Assembly: GCA_947176415.1 (NCBI GenBank)
Contig: CAMWQJ010000012.1
Coordinates: forward strand, 1 to 33,236
DNA length: 33,236 nt
From: an uncultured Ruminococcus sp.
GTDB lineage: Bacteria > Bacillota > Clostridia > Oscillospirales > Ruminococcaceae
Reading direction: 5' to 3'
How positions within the stretch are numbered: the stretch's first letter is position 1; every line of letters starts with the position of its first letter. Shown in pieces: positions 22,880 to 31,690 of this stretch. The position numbers were made by a program, and so were the translations under genes. The notes beneath the pieces were generated by a model. That model did no database searches. It had not been told where the DNA came from and saw nothing but the letters and a program-made list of their open reading frames with translations.

Positions 22880-22888
22880 TGTTATAAT
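22880..22888 (+). promoter_or_regulatory. Extended -10 promoter of the ACT/DUF711 pair
   Basis: TATAAT (22883-22888) is preceded by TG (22880-22881). No good -35 was found, so it is an extended -10 promoter. It is divergent from the PHP operon promoter. Confidence 0.6.
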
Positions 22889-22922
22889 TAGAATATCACA
22901 ATTAAACGGAGGTATTTTATAT

Positions 22923-23192
22923 ATGAAAGCAGTAGTAACTGTAATAGGCAAGGACAATGTGGGCATTCTCCACAGGGTAAGTGGTGTGTGTTCGGAATAT
23001 AAGGCTAATGTCCTTGAGGTGACACAGAGCGTATTGCAGGATATGTTCGCTATGATTATGCTTGTCGATATATCGGAGATGACGGCTGATTTTTCACAGC
23101 TTGTCGACAGCATGGAGGCTCTCGGAAAAGAACTCGGACTCTCTATACATACCATGCACGAAGATATTTTCAACGCTATGCACAGCATATAA
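22923..23192 (+). CDS. ACT-domain protein, UPF0237 type
   Basis: The 89-residue product is a single ACT domain, starting 'MKAVVTVIGKDNVGILHRVSG' in part, with the Gly-containing ligand-binding turn 'GKDNVGIL'. ACT domains bind amino acids or other small molecules and form dimers. It has a CGGAGG ribosome site and lies 17 bp before a DUF711/UPF0210 gene. This two-gene pairing recurs across many Firmicutes and some archaea. It is probably the regulatory or sensing partner of that protein. Biochemical function not established. Confidence 0.88.
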   Translation: MKAVVTVIGKDNVGILHRVSGVCSEYKANVLEVTQSVLQDMFAMIMLVDISEMTADFSQLVDSMEALGKELGLSIHTMHEDIFNAMHSI

Positions 23193-23209
23193 AACGGAGG
23201 GGCTTTTGA

Positions 23210-24568
23210 ATGCTTAACGTATACGATATACTCGAAACAATCAGAATGATTCAGGACGAATGCCTTGATATACGCACCATAACAATGGGTATCTCTCTTC
23301 TCGACTGCATAGATACCGATATAGACAAGGCTTGCGGAAAAGTCTACGAGAAGATTGTAAGGCATGCCGAAAGGCTCGTGCCTGTAGGACAGCAGATTGA
23401 AAAGGAATACGGCATACCAATAATAAACAAGCGTATTTCCGTTACGCCGATATCAATGCTCTGTGCCGTATGTCCCGACGGAAATCCCGTAAAGTTTGCA
23501 AAGGCTTTACAGCGTTGTGCAGATACGTGCGGAGTTAATTTCATAGGCGGTTATTCAGCACTCGTGCATAAAGGGTTCAGTGCAGGCGATATGGCTTTGA
23601 TAAAATCAATCCCCGAAGCTCTCGACGTTACGGAGAATATCTGTTCTTCCGTAAATATAGGCAGTACAAAGTCGGGTATAAATATGGACGCTGTAAAGCT
23701 GATGGGACAGATTGTAAAGGAATCGGCAGTCAGAACTGCTGACAGGGATTGTATAGGTCCTGCAAAACTTGTTGTTTTCTGCAATGCCGTTGAGGATAAT
23801 CCTTTCATGGCGGGTGCATTTCATGGCATCGGCGAGCCTGACTGTGAAATCCATGTAGGCGTTTCAGGTCCAGGGGTTGTAAGGTCTGCACTCTCGAAAT
23901 ATCCTGACGCTTCTATAAACGAACTTGCAGATATAATTAAAAAAACCGCATTCAAGATTACAAGAATGGGTCAGCTTGTCGGAGCGAGGGCTTCCAAAGA
24001 ACTCGGCGTGCCTTTCGGCATAGTAGACCTTTCGCTTGCTCCGACCCCTGCCATTGGCGACAGCGTGGCACATATACTTGAGGAAATGGGTCTTGAGATG
24101 TGCGGTACTCACGGTACAACGGCTTGCCTTGCTATGCTGAACGACGCTGTAAAAAAAGGCGGTGTTATGGCTTCTTCGACGGTCGGCGGACTTTCGGGTG
24201 CGTTCATTCCCGTATCGGAAGACGCAGGAATGATTGACTCTGCCGTTGCTGGCGTACTCTCCCTTGAAAAACTCGAGGCTATGACGGCTGTATGTTCTGT
24301 TGGTCTTGACATGATTGTTGTACCGGGGGATATATCTCCCGAAACTATCTCGGCTATTATCGCAGATGAAGCATCTATAGGCATGGTAAATTCAAAAACA
24401 ACCGCTGTCAGACTTATTCCTGCCATAAATAAAAAAGAAGGTGAAATGCTTGAGTTCGGCGGTTTGCTCGGAAGCGGACCTGTCATGTCGGTAAGGGATA
24501 AATCCCCAGCAAAGTTCATAAACCGTGGTGGACGTATTCCTGCACCTATGCAGAGCCTTAAAAACTGA
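23210..24568 (+). CDS. PFL-family (DUF711/UPF0210) protein
   Basis: The 452-residue, cytosolic, Gly/Ala-rich protein belongs to the DUF711/UPF0210 family, which is distantly related to pyruvate formate-lyase-like folds. Recognisable parts are '[25 protein letters not shown]' in part, '[14 protein letters not shown]', '[18 protein letters not shown]', '[19 protein letters not shown]' and the C-terminal '[12 protein letters not shown]'. Length is normal and the ORF intact. No glycyl-radical loop was seen. A CGGAGGGG ribosome site precedes the ATG at 23210. It follows the ACT protein with which it forms the conserved pair. Its reaction is unknown. Confidence 0.9.
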   Translation: MLNVYDILETIRMIQDECLDIRTITMGISLLDCIDTDIDKACGKVYEKIVRHAERLVPVGQQIEKEYGIPIINKRISVTPISMLCAVCPDGNPVKFAKALQRCADTCGVNFIGGYSALVHKGFSAGDMALIKSIPEALDVTENICSSVNIGSTKSGINMDAVKLMGQIVKESAVRTADRDCIGPAKLVVFCNAVEDNPFMAGAFHGIGEPDCEIHVGVSGPGVVRSALSKYPDASINELADIIKKTAFKITRMGQLVGARASKELGVPFGIVDLSLAPTPAIGDSVAHILEEMGLEMCGTHGTTACLAMLNDAVKKGGVMASSTVGGLSGAFIPVSEDAGMIDSAVAGVLSLEKLEAMTAVCSVGLDMIVVPGDISPETISAIIADEASIGMVNSKTTAVRLIPAINKKEGEMLEFGGLLGSGPVMSVRDKSPAKFINRGGRIPAPMQSLKN

Positions 24569-24599
24569 TATATTATTCATGCCATAAGGAGTTTTATTT

Positions 24600-25877
24600 A
24601 TGGACAACAAATCTGCATTTAATGTCAGTCAGTATGATGACAATGTGCGTAAAGTAATACCTTTCTATGATGAAATCTACAGTCAGATTTTTGATATTAT
24701 ACATACGTACTATGCCCAGCATGAAAAATATAAAGCACCGTTCAGTATACTTGACACAGGTTGCGGAAGCGGTACATTTGCAGTCAGGGCTTATAAAGAA
24801 CTTAATATAGATGAAATGGTTCTTTGCGACCCGTCCGAAAATATGCTGTCTGTTGCACGTGAAAAACTCAGTGGAAAAAATTGTACTTTCAGGTGTATCG
24901 GCTCGGAAAATCTTGACTATACAGAAAAGTTTGATATTATTGTTGCGGTACAGTCGCACCATTATTTCAGCCGTGAAATGCGTGAACGTGCGGTTATGAA
25001 CTGTTTCAGGGCTTTGAACTCAGGCGGTATATTCATATATACTGAAAATACCGCACCTTTTTCAGAAATCGGAAAAGATATTGTTCTTAAAATGGTTGAG
25101 AACTACGGAATAAATTCAGGGCGTACAGGTGAAGAGGTTACTTCACATTCGGCAAGGTACGGCAAGGAATATTTTCCGCTCAATATTTCGGAACATCTTG
25201 AACTGCTGAGGAAAACAGGTTTTGAAACGGCGGAAATTTTCTGGCATTCATATATGCAAAGCGGATTTTATGCAGTCAAACCGAATTATTATATGTCAGG
25301 AAATGCAAAAGTATATTATGAATATTACGGAGAAGGCTATATGCTTTTGTCCGTAGTGGGCAAAACAGATAATTTTATAATTCCTGATACTATAAACGGC
25401 ATTGACGTTATATATATGGACAGCGATTGTATACGTGAAGACGGAAATTTCAGCAGAATAACAGTAAGTGAAGATAATAGATATTTTGTCCTGAAAGATG
25501 ACGTGCTTTTTTCACGTGACGGAAAAAACCTCTTTATATACAACAGGAAAGAGAATGACAGTTATATTATTCCGTCGGGAGTTGAAGTAATAGAACCTTC
25601 TGCTTTTTCCGGATTTAAACTGAAAAGCATAGTAATTTCGGAGGGTGTGAAACGTATATATCAATATGCCTTTGCAGCGTGCCATGATGTTGAAAAAATA
25701 TACATTCCGTACACACTTGAAATGATTTCACTTAAAAGTTTTTACTTTTTCGGCACTGATAATTTACAGGTATTCTATGGCGGTACTCCTGAACAGTGGA
25801 AAAATATAGATGTCTGTTTTGGAAATGACGAACTTATGAATGCCGAAATTCATTATAACTGTGAGGAAATCTCATAA
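24600..25877 (+). CDS. SAM methyltransferase fused to BspA-like leucine-rich repeats
   Basis: Residues 1 to about 228 form a class I SAM-dependent methyltransferase: motif I 'ILDTGCGSGTFAV' (50-62), the acidic end of strand 2 'LCDPSENML', and 'FDIIVAVQSHHYFS' (111-124). Residues about 245-420 are BspA-type (LRR_5) repeats: 'FIIPDTINGIDVI', 'YIIPSGVEVIEPSAFSG', 'IVISEGVKRIYQYAFAAC' and the usual capping segment 'VFYGGTPEQWKNI' with 'AEIHYN'. BspA repeats are normally found in secreted proteins, yet no signal peptide is present, so the product should be cytosolic. There is no frameshift at the junction, so the fusion is real in this sequence. A TAAGGAG site precedes the ATG. The substrate is unknown; the repeats may bind it. 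Confidence 0.85.
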   Translation: MDNKSAFNVSQYDDNVRKVIPFYDEIYSQIFDIIHTYYAQHEKYKAPFSILDTGCGSGTFAVRAYKELNIDEMVLCDPSENMLSVAREKLSGKNCTFRCIGSENLDYTEKFDIIVAVQSHHYFSREMRERAVMNCFRALNSGGIFIYTENTAPFSEIGKDIVLKMVENYGINSGRTGEEVTSHSARYGKEYFPLNISEHLELLRKTGFETAEIFWHSYMQSGFYAVKPNYYMSGNAKVYYEYYGEGYMLLSVVGKTDNFIIPDTINGIDVIYMDSDCIREDGNFSRITVSEDNRYFVLKDDVLFSRDGKNLFIYNRKENDSYIIPSGVEVIEPSAFSGFKLKSIVISEGVKRIYQYAFAACHDVEKIYIPYTLEMISLKSFYFFGTDNLQVFYGGTPEQWKNIDVCFGNDELMNAEIHYNCEEIS

Positions 25878-25924
25878 AAGAAAAAATTTTTTCTTAAAAT
25901 ATTGTCTGAAAAACTTATATATTA

Positions 25925-25965
25925 TTCCGGTTTATTTTTGAATTATACTCAACAGTAAACCGGAA
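25925..25965 (+). promoter_or_regulatory. 10-bp inverted repeat around a -10 like hexamer, upstream of the Vat-like gene
   Basis: TTCCGGTTTA (25925-25934) and TAAACCGGAA (25956-25965) are perfect arms separated by 21 nt containing TATACT (25944-25949). No clear -35 is seen. The arrangement suggests an operator spanning the promoter of the acetyltransferase gene, or a leader hairpin. Confidence 0.55.
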
Positions 25966-26002
25966 AATTTAATTATGTAAAAACGTTAAAGGAGTTGATT
26001 TT

Positions 26003-26650
26003 ATGAAAAATGGAATAATACCTAATCCGGACAAAATTTTTCCTGTACCGAATTGTGATACTGTAACTTACGTTAAACCAACGATAAAAAATCCTAATAT
26101 AATCGTCGGGGACTTTACATATTTCAGCGATGTTGATTTTGAAAAACACGTTACACATCATTACGGATTCAACGGCGACAGGCTTATAATAGGAAAATTC
26201 TGTCAGATAGCGTCCGGAATTAATTTCGTCATGAATGGTGCTAATCATCAGATGAACGCAGTTTCAACGTATCCGTTTTACATTATGGAGGGCTGGGAGC
26301 AGGAAGTTCCACCGCTTAGCGAAATGCCCATAAAAGGTGATACCATTATAGGCAATGATGTATGGATAGGACAGAATGTCACTATTTTAGCCGGTGTACA
26401 TATCGGTGATGGTGCAATTATCGGCATGAACAGCGTTGTCGGAAGTGATATTCCACCTTATACTATAGTTGCAGGAAATCCAGCCCGTACAATAAGAAAA
26501 CGTTTTGACGACGAATTAATAAACCTTATGCTTGAGTTTCGCTGGTGGAACAAGAGTATTCAAGAAATAAATAAATTAATACCTTTGTTGTCGTGCAGTG
26601 ACCTTGAAAAAGTAAAGTCTGAAATAAAAGGGTATTTAAATCATGAATAA
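26003..26650 (+). CDS. Vat-like xenobiotic O-acetyltransferase (hexapeptide repeat)
   Basis: The 215-residue left-handed beta-helix acetyltransferase belongs to the xenobiotic group that includes the streptogramin A acetyltransferases VatA-E and CatB chloramphenicol acetyltransferases. Signature parts are '[24 protein letters not shown]' (first and last parts conserved), with the catalytic His82 in 'NGANH' at the same position as in VatD. The hexapeptide coil '[18 protein letters not shown]' follows, then '[25 protein letters not shown]' and the C-terminal '[12 protein letters not shown]'. It would acetylate a hydroxyl on a small antibiotic-like molecule in the cytosol using acetyl-CoA. Whether it confers resistance cannot be told from sequence. 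AAAGGAG precedes the ATG. It probably has its own promoter with an inverted repeat. Confidence 0.88.
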   Translation: MKNGIIPNPDKIFPVPNCDTVTYVKPTIKNPNIIVGDFTYFSDVDFEKHVTHHYGFNGDRLIIGKFCQIASGINFVMNGANHQMNAVSTYPFYIMEGWEQEVPPLSEMPIKGDTIIGNDVWIGQNVTILAGVHIGDGAIIGMNSVVGSDIPPYTIVAGNPARTIRKRFDDELINLMLEFRWWNKSIQEINKLIPLLSCSDLEKVKSEIKGYLNHE

Positions 26651-26683
26651 TAAAATATTATTTGTAAAGTGTTCCGATTTATA

Positions 26684-26712
26684 TTGACTTTTCGTTTTTT
26701 TAATGATAGAAT
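26684..26712 (+). promoter_or_regulatory. Sigma-A promoter of the GH5 cellulase gene
   Basis: TTGACT (26684-26689), 17 bp, TAGAAT (26707-26712). Flanking 7-bp arms TTCCGAT (26672-26678) and ATCGGAA (26744-26750) form an inverted repeat around the promoter and could be a regulatory site. The leader also holds GATAC/GTATC. Confidence 0.7.
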
Positions 26713-26763
26713 ATAATTAAAAGATACGTTTTAAAAAATTTGTATCGGAAAGAGGAATTTATC

Positions 26764-28665
26764 ATGAACAGATTAAAAAAATTAACTGCTTTGCTGTCCG
26801 TCGGAATGCTTGCTGTGACGGCAGTGCCGTATGCTGTTATAAGTCCTGATACGGCGATAAGTGCAAACGCTGTTGACGACAATAACGATGACTGGCTTCA
26901 TGCCGAGGGTAGCCGTCTTTATGACATGAACGGCAACGAAGTATGGCTGACGGGTGCTAACTGGTTCGGTCTTAACTGTATCGAATATTCACCGCACTAT
27001 CTTTATGCAGGCGATATTGACGATATGCTTTCGGAAGTTGCTGACAGGGGTATAAATGTTATACGTTTTCCCGTTTCGACGGAACTTCTCCTCTCGTGGA
27101 AGAACGGAACGCCTTTTCAGATTAGTTCAGGCGGTATGCAGGCAGTATATAATCCGCCTGAAGACCAGTCCGACGGAAACGGCGGAGTTGTAAAGGCTGG
27201 TACTTATGGAAATCTCAACAAGGATTTCGTGGAGGCAGACGGCAAGACTCTTATTACCAGCGACAAGGGATTTGACATAATTTTACAGAAGTGTAAAGAT
27301 TACGGAATAAAGGCGTTTATCGATATACACAGCCCTCATGCAGACAATTCGGGTCATAACTATAACCTCTGGTACGGCAAGGAAACAAAAAGCGGTACTA
27401 TGGTTACGACTGAAATATGGCAGGATACTCTTGTATGGCTTGCCGAAAAGTACAAGGACAATGATACACTGCTCGGATATGACCTTAAGAATGAACCTCA
27501 CGGAAAAGGACAGGAAGGCGACAAGGCTGCAAAGTGGGACGGCTCTACAGACGAAAATAACTGGGCATACGCTGCAACAAACTGTGCGGACGCTATTCTT
27601 GATGTAAACCCTAATGCCCTTATATTTATAGAGGGTGTCGAACAGTCACTCAGCGGAGCAATGGCTGGCGACTACTGGGGTATAGAAGACAGACAGCACA
27701 ATTCCCCCTATATCGGAGCATGGTGGGGCGGAAATTTCCGTGGAGCAAGAGAATATCCCATTACACCCAAACATGGTACAAGTCAGATAGTTTATTCACC
27801 GCACGACTACGGTCCGTCGGTTTACGCACAGACATGGTTTGACAAGGACTTTACAACGCAGACTCTTCTTGACGACTACTGGTATGAGACATGGGCTTAT
27901 CTGAACGCCGAGGAAATAGCACCGCTTTTGATAGGCGAGTGGGGCGGACACATGGACGGCAAGGAAAATCAGAAATGGATGGAGTTGCTCCGTGACTACA
28001 TGATTGAAAATCATATAAATCATACTTTCTGGTGTCTCAATACAAACTCAGGCGATACGGGCGGTTTGTGGGCTAACATTTCGTGCGGACAGCAGAGAGG
28101 TTCAACGCAAATCACATGGGAGGAAAACAAGTATGCCCTTATGGAAAAATCGCTCTGGCAGACTCAGAAAACGGGTAAATATATAGGTCTCGACCACCAG
28201 AAAGCACTCGGAAACAACGGCACGGGTCTTTCGCTTAATGAGTTCTATGCTGAATACGCCTCGACGGAGGGAAGCAATCTTGACGGCGGTACAATAGTAG
28301 AGAACGGCAAACCCGTTGAGTCCGACAAGAAAGAAACCACAACGACCGCAAATGCAGGTGACAAAACTACAACCACTACAACAACTGCCACCACATCGGA
28401 AAAGCCTTCGGACGAAATTCTTTACGGCGATGCCGACGAAAGCGGAGAAGTCAATATAAATGACTGTGTACTGATTATGCAGTCGATAGCAAATCCCGAC
28501 AGATATCATCTCACAGAGAACGGGCAGAAAAATGCAGATGCCATTGATACAGGCGACGGCGTGACAAACTCTGACGCTCTCGCTGTACAGTACATCGAGT
28601 CAAGGACTATATCGCCTTCCGATTTTCCTATGACTTCGGCAGAACTTGACAAACTCGGTCAGTAA
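26764..28665 (+). CDS. Cellulosomal GH5 endoglucanase with C-terminal dockerin
   Basis: The 633-residue secreted protein has a signal peptide (about 1-36), a glycoside hydrolase family 5 catalytic domain (about 43-480), a short Thr-rich linker (about 523-547) and a type I dockerin (about 553-613). The acid/base is Glu244 in 'YDLKNEPHG' and the nucleophile Glu392 in 'LLIGEWGGHMDG'. Others are 'VIRFPVS', 'IDIHSPHADN' and 'FWCLNTNSGDTGGLW'. The pattern is closest to the bacterial endo-beta-1,4-glucanases of the GH5_1/E1 type, cutting cellulose or related glucans. The dockerin ('YGDADESGEVNINDCVLI', 'IMQSIANPD') is of the R. flavefaciens/R. champanellensis kind and unlike the DVNGDG dockerins elsewhere here. 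ATG 26764 follows AGAGG; an upstream TTG at 26740 was rejected. Confidence 0.93.
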   Translation: MNRLKKLTALLSVGMLAVTAVPYAVISPDTAISANAVDDNNDDWLHAEGSRLYDMNGNEVWLTGANWFGLNCIEYSPHYLYAGDIDDMLSEVADRGINVIRFPVSTELLLSWKNGTPFQISSGGMQAVYNPPEDQSDGNGGVVKAGTYGNLNKDFVEADGKTLITSDKGFDIILQKCKDYGIKAFIDIHSPHADNSGHNYNLWYGKETKSGTMVTTEIWQDTLVWLAEKYKDNDTLLGYDLKNEPHGKGQEGDKAAKWDGSTDENNWAYAATNCADAILDVNPNALIFIEGVEQSLSGAMAGDYWGIEDRQHNSPYIGAWWGGNFRGAREYPITPKHGTSQIVYSPHDYGPSVYAQTWFDKDFTTQTLLDDYWYETWAYLNAEEIAPLLIGEWGGHMDGKENQKWMELLRDYMIENHINHTFWCLNTNSGDTGGLWANISCGQQRGSTQITWEENKYALMEKSLWQTQKTGKYIGLDHQKALGNNGTGLSLNEFYAEYASTEGSNLDGGTIVENGKPVESDKKETTTTANAGDKTTTTTTTATTSEKPSDEILYGDADESGEVNINDCVLIMQSIANPDRYHLTENGQKNADAIDTGDGVTNSDALAVQYIESRTISPSDFPMTSAELDKLGQ

Positions 28666-28718
28666 TGACAGAAATAAAACGGAACACCATAAGAGTGATA
28701 CTAATATAGAAATTTTTA

Positions 28719-28757
28719 GCCATAGTATTTTTGATTATAATTCAAAGATACTATGGC
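28719..28757 (+). terminator. 39-nt near-perfect inverted repeat, candidate terminator after the GH5 gene
   Basis: The arms GCCATAGTATTTTTGA (28719-28734) and TCAAAGATACTATGGC (28742-28757) pair over 16 bp with one G-T pair and a 7-nt loop. It lies 54 bp past the GH5 stop. The following tract is only GTTTATATTG, not a strong T-run; the minus-strand side (TAAAAATTTC) is similar. It could be a terminator, an mRNA-end stabiliser or an operator for the next small gene. Confidence 0.55.
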
Positions 28758-28812
28758 GTTTATATTGATGTATAAGATAAATCGGAATTTAGAAAGGAGA
28801 AATGATAAAGAT

Positions 28813-29094
28813 ATGAAATTAAGAAAAACAAAGAAAGCAAAAATAATTCTGCTGATTATAATAATTATCTTGCTTTGTCCTTTTCATTTTTCTTACTCTG
28901 AAACAGATGATACATTTCAATACTCATCAATTCTTTTTTCATACGAGAGAATGCTGTTAGGCACTAAAGAGCCACATTCTGTTAATGAAAACGTTGCCGT
29001 TGTAAATTACAGTATTGAAACAAAAGTGAAAATTTTATTTTTAACAGTATATGACCATTATATAGATTATGAAGCATCGTTCCTCCGTCCGTAA
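28813..29094 (+). CDS. Small membrane or secreted protein, unknown function
   Basis: The 93-residue product starts MKLRKTKKAKIILLIIIIIL, a basic N-terminus followed by a strongly hydrophobic segment (about 10-27), then a ~65-residue polar tail with no motif I know. It is either a signal peptide ending near 'SYS' or a single anchor with an outside tail. ATG 28813 follows AAAGGAG (28794-28800) with a rather long 12-nt spacing; the frame is open further upstream but without a site. Its stop (29092-29094) directly touches the stop of the convergent DUF3810 gene. Confidence 0.6.
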   Translation: MKLRKTKKAKIILLIIIIILLCPFHFSYSETDDTFQYSSILFSYERMLLGTKEPHSVNENVAVVNYSIETKVKILFLTVYDHYIDYEASFLRP

Positions 29095-30207
29095 TTATTC
29101 GGGATAATAGAAATCAAGAAGCAGTTCAACCATAAGCGAATAACTCTCTATGCCCTCTGTACGTCCGTTCATTTTTATGTTTGTGTCAATTGCAGTTGTT
29201 GAGACTGTACTTACCTTTTCTGTCGGGATAACCTCTTTTTCCGCATTGTCCTCCCAGTAGGTATCGGGCAGAAATTTAAACCAGTCGCCACGGACTTTTT
29301 CTGATATTCTGTCAGTTAAATAATATGCGTCCGTCATGTTGTTTTCGTAAATCTGATTATGGACATATTCGAGTGCCTCGATATATCCCGAATATTGAAA
29401 ATTAATATCGTCACTGCAATGTGTTGTGGCGAAAAAAGAAATAAAATTTGCTTCGTCTTCCTGAATAAAGCCCTTGAGGTGTGCTAACTCGTGGCAGACC
29501 GTTTCGGGCAGTTCTGAACTTATCATGTCGGTATTATAGTTTGATTCAAGCGAAAACGGAAAATAAATTCCCGAAAGATGAGACTGACTCATAAAGTATG
29601 AAAACTGTATCGGTTTGGCTTTCGGATAATAGCCTTTCAGCTGTGAAAAAGTCTCGCCCGCTTTTTTCATTGACTTTCGAGCCTCGGAATTTACGTCGCC
29701 GTTGTAGACAAAGCAATTATTATTGTCTCGGTCGACTTCTTCCGCAAGTGCGTTTACCTCATCAATCAACAGTGTGTACAGGTCTTTCAGCTGGCTTCTC
29801 GTATGTCCTGAATGGCTGAGATATTTTTCTGAAAAAGGCGTACACTGATACATTATAAAACAATTCATTGTTTCGGTCGTGAGGATATATGTGAACACCG
29901 ACAGGTATACGCAACAGGCGGTTGACAAAGTTTTTTTTCTGAAATTTTTTCCTAATATAAGCAGAATTACGGCAAGGGGAATGCCGACCGCAACAAGAAT
30001 TATTGCAAGTATAATCATTATTTCGCCGACCGAAAACGGAAATATTCCGCTTATAAATGAGAATGTATTTGTTATGACGGGAAATATTCTGGCAACATAG
30101 AAGTCTGCAAAAGGAGTTGAGAGACGTGCAATGACGTTCAGAAGAGCCATGAGAATACAGAGGGCAAGAGGAATTGCAAACTGCTTTTTTATTTTAATAA
30201 ATTTCAT
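29095..30207 (-). CDS. DUF3810 membrane protein with HExxH zinc-protease motif
   Basis: The 370-residue product has three or so hydrophobic segments in its first 120 residues (about 10-30, 60-87 and 98-115). A soluble domain follows, carrying 'PETVCHELAHLKGFIQEDEANF', only partly conserved: the HExxH is His239-Glu240-His243, with downstream Glu residues (250-253) as candidate third ligand. This matches DUF3810, predicted membrane-bound zinc metalloproteases of unknown target. Its ATG overlaps the stop of the SGNH-dockerin gene by one base (TAATG), and I see no ribosome site of its own, so it probably depends on translational coupling to that gene. Confidence 0.82.
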   Translation of the reverse strand: MKFIKIKKQFAIPLALCILMALLNVIARLSTPFADFYVARIFPVITNTFSFISGIFPFSVGEIMIILAIILVAVGIPLAVILLILGKNFRKKTLSTACCVYLSVFTYILTTETMNCFIMYQCTPFSEKYLSHSGHTRSQLKDLYTLLIDEVNALAEEVDRDNNNCFVYNGDVNSEARKSMKKAGETFSQLKGYYPKAKPIQFSYFMSQSHLSGIYFPFSLESNYNTDMISSELPETVCHELAHLKGFIQEDEANFISFFATTHCSDDINFQYSGYIEALEYVHNQIYENNMTDAYYLTDRISEKVRGDWFKFLPDTYWEDNAEKEVIPTEKVSTVSTTAIDTNIKMNGRTEGIESYSLMVELLLDFYYPE

Positions 30208-31625
30208 TATTCAAGCGGAATTGTAGCAGTGAAACCTGTTTCGAGAAGATACATATATTCATATAGATTTCCGCTGTTGCCTCTCGAAAGCCACGAATAA
30301 TAGGCAAGCATATTTGAAGAATCGATAGAATCAACGTCTCCGTCGTGGTTGATATCTGCCATAGTCCATAATCTGTTATCGAAAGTCCTTGATTTTCCTG
30401 TTGAAATTCTCGAATATTCCGCAAGTACATTTGAAGCGTCAACGGAATCTATATGGGTATCGCCTGTTATATCCCCGGGGATGATGTCAATATTTTTAAG
30501 ATAGTCCCTGTAGGCTATCAGGGGATATTTCTTATTGTCCTCGATACTTCTGAAAACGCTTGCGTAAAGGGTATCAAGCGAAGTATTTTTAATGCCTATG
30601 GTGTCAAGAATAACGGAGGAGATAGCGAGATGTCCTTTCTGATTAGGGTGTATGTCCTTTGTTTTTCCGCCCTCTTGAGTGGCTTTCATTGGACATTGTA
30701 TATTCGTGAAGTACCACGCATAACCGGGGGTTTTATTGAGTTTCGGAGTGGTTGAGTCAAGGGCGGTAAATTCATAAAAAACGTCTGCTATTTCTATTCC
30801 GTCAAGCTGTCCGAGTTCTTTTCTGAATGTATCCATTATTTCATGGTACGTAGTTCGCAGAGTTGTCAGCATTGTGGCATAATTGCTTCCTGCACCGTAT
30901 TCAGAATTGACAAACTCCTGAGAAAACTGCAACGGCTGATAGACTGTCTGAACTATAATTCTGACATCGGGATTTATTTCCCTTATATCAGTGACAGAAG
31001 TCTTTATATTCTCCATGATTTCATTGTGTATTATGCCCTTGTTCTGACCGTATTTGTTACTGCCTGTAGTAAGGCGGAGGTCTTTGGATATTGCCGAAAG
31101 TTCGGATACAACGTTGTTGAGTGCAACATAACCGCCGTTTTCAACGTATTCCTGAAGGCTTCCCTTGCCTTTGAAATTAAGCATCTTCATCATGTCAGAA
31201 ACTCCGGGGTCTTCCGGAATATCGTCTTTTGTGTAGCCTTCGTTGAGGAATCCGTTATTGCCTGCAAAATTAAGCAGACGTAACGAGGTAAGCCCTATAA
31301 TATCATTACCACCTGTCGAGATTATTACAATGTCCGTATCTGCGAGGGTTTGTTTCTGCACGTCGTCAAGGGACTTTATCTGTTCAACAAGTCCTGCCGA
31401 GTCCTGACCGCTTTGTGCGTAGTTGAAAACATCACAGCCGAGATAGTCTCCGCAAATCTGACCGTATGTATATTCTTTGTCGGGGTCGAGACCATAGCCT
31501 GATGCTATGCTGTCGCCGAAAATAACCATACTGCCGACTTCTCCGCTGTCTGCATATGTATCTGCCACTGTAAGCGGAACAGCCGAAAGGCATACCGACA
31601 TTAAAAGTGAGAGTAATTTTTTCAT
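30207..31625 (-). CDS. Secreted SGNH/GDSL esterase with C-terminal dockerin
   Basis: The 472-residue protein has a signal peptide (about 1-22) and an SGNH hydrolase domain (about 32-345) with nucleophile Ser39 in 'VIFGDSIASGYGL', the oxyanion block 'ISTGGNDI' (Asn107), and the Asp324-His326 dyad in 'KDIHPNQKGHL'. A type I dockerin (about 383-448) follows, with loops 'DITGDTHIDSVDAS' and 'DINHDGDVDSIDSS'. It is probably a cellulosomal carbohydrate esterase, for example a xylan or pectin deacetylase; the exact ester is not evident. ATG 31625 follows CGGAGG; the frame is open upstream but the promoter lies in that extension. It is coupled to the DUF3810 gene downstream. Confidence 0.9.
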   Translation of the reverse strand: MKKLLSLLMSVCLSAVPLTVADTYADSGEVGSMVIFGDSIASGYGLDPDKEYTYGQICGDYLGCDVFNYAQSGQDSAGLVEQIKSLDDVQKQTLADTDIVIISTGGNDIIGLTSLRLLNFAGNNGFLNEGYTKDDIPEDPGVSDMMKMLNFKGKGSLQEYVENGGYVALNNVVSELSAISKDLRLTTGSNKYGQNKGIIHNEIMENIKTSVTDIREINPDVRIIVQTVYQPLQFSQEFVNSEYGAGSNYATMLTTLRTTYHEIMDTFRKELGQLDGIEIADVFYEFTALDSTTPKLNKTPGYAWYFTNIQCPMKATQEGGKTKDIHPNQKGHLAISSVILDTIGIKNTSLDTLYASVFRSIEDNKKYPLIAYRDYLKNIDIIPGDITGDTHIDSVDASNVLAEYSRISTGKSRTFDNRLWTMADINHDGDVDSIDSSNMLAYYSWLSRGNSGNLYEYMYLLETGFTATIPLE

Positions 31626-31661
31626 TCTGTTTACCTCCGTTATTTTTATTTTTATAATTTG

Positions 31662-31690
31662 ATTATATACCATTGTCACGATATTGTCAA
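31662..31690 (-). promoter_or_regulatory. Perfect-consensus sigma-A promoter of the SGNH-dockerin gene
   Basis: On the minus strand, TTGACA (31685-31690), 17 bp, TATAAT (31662-31667). Confidence 0.87.
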
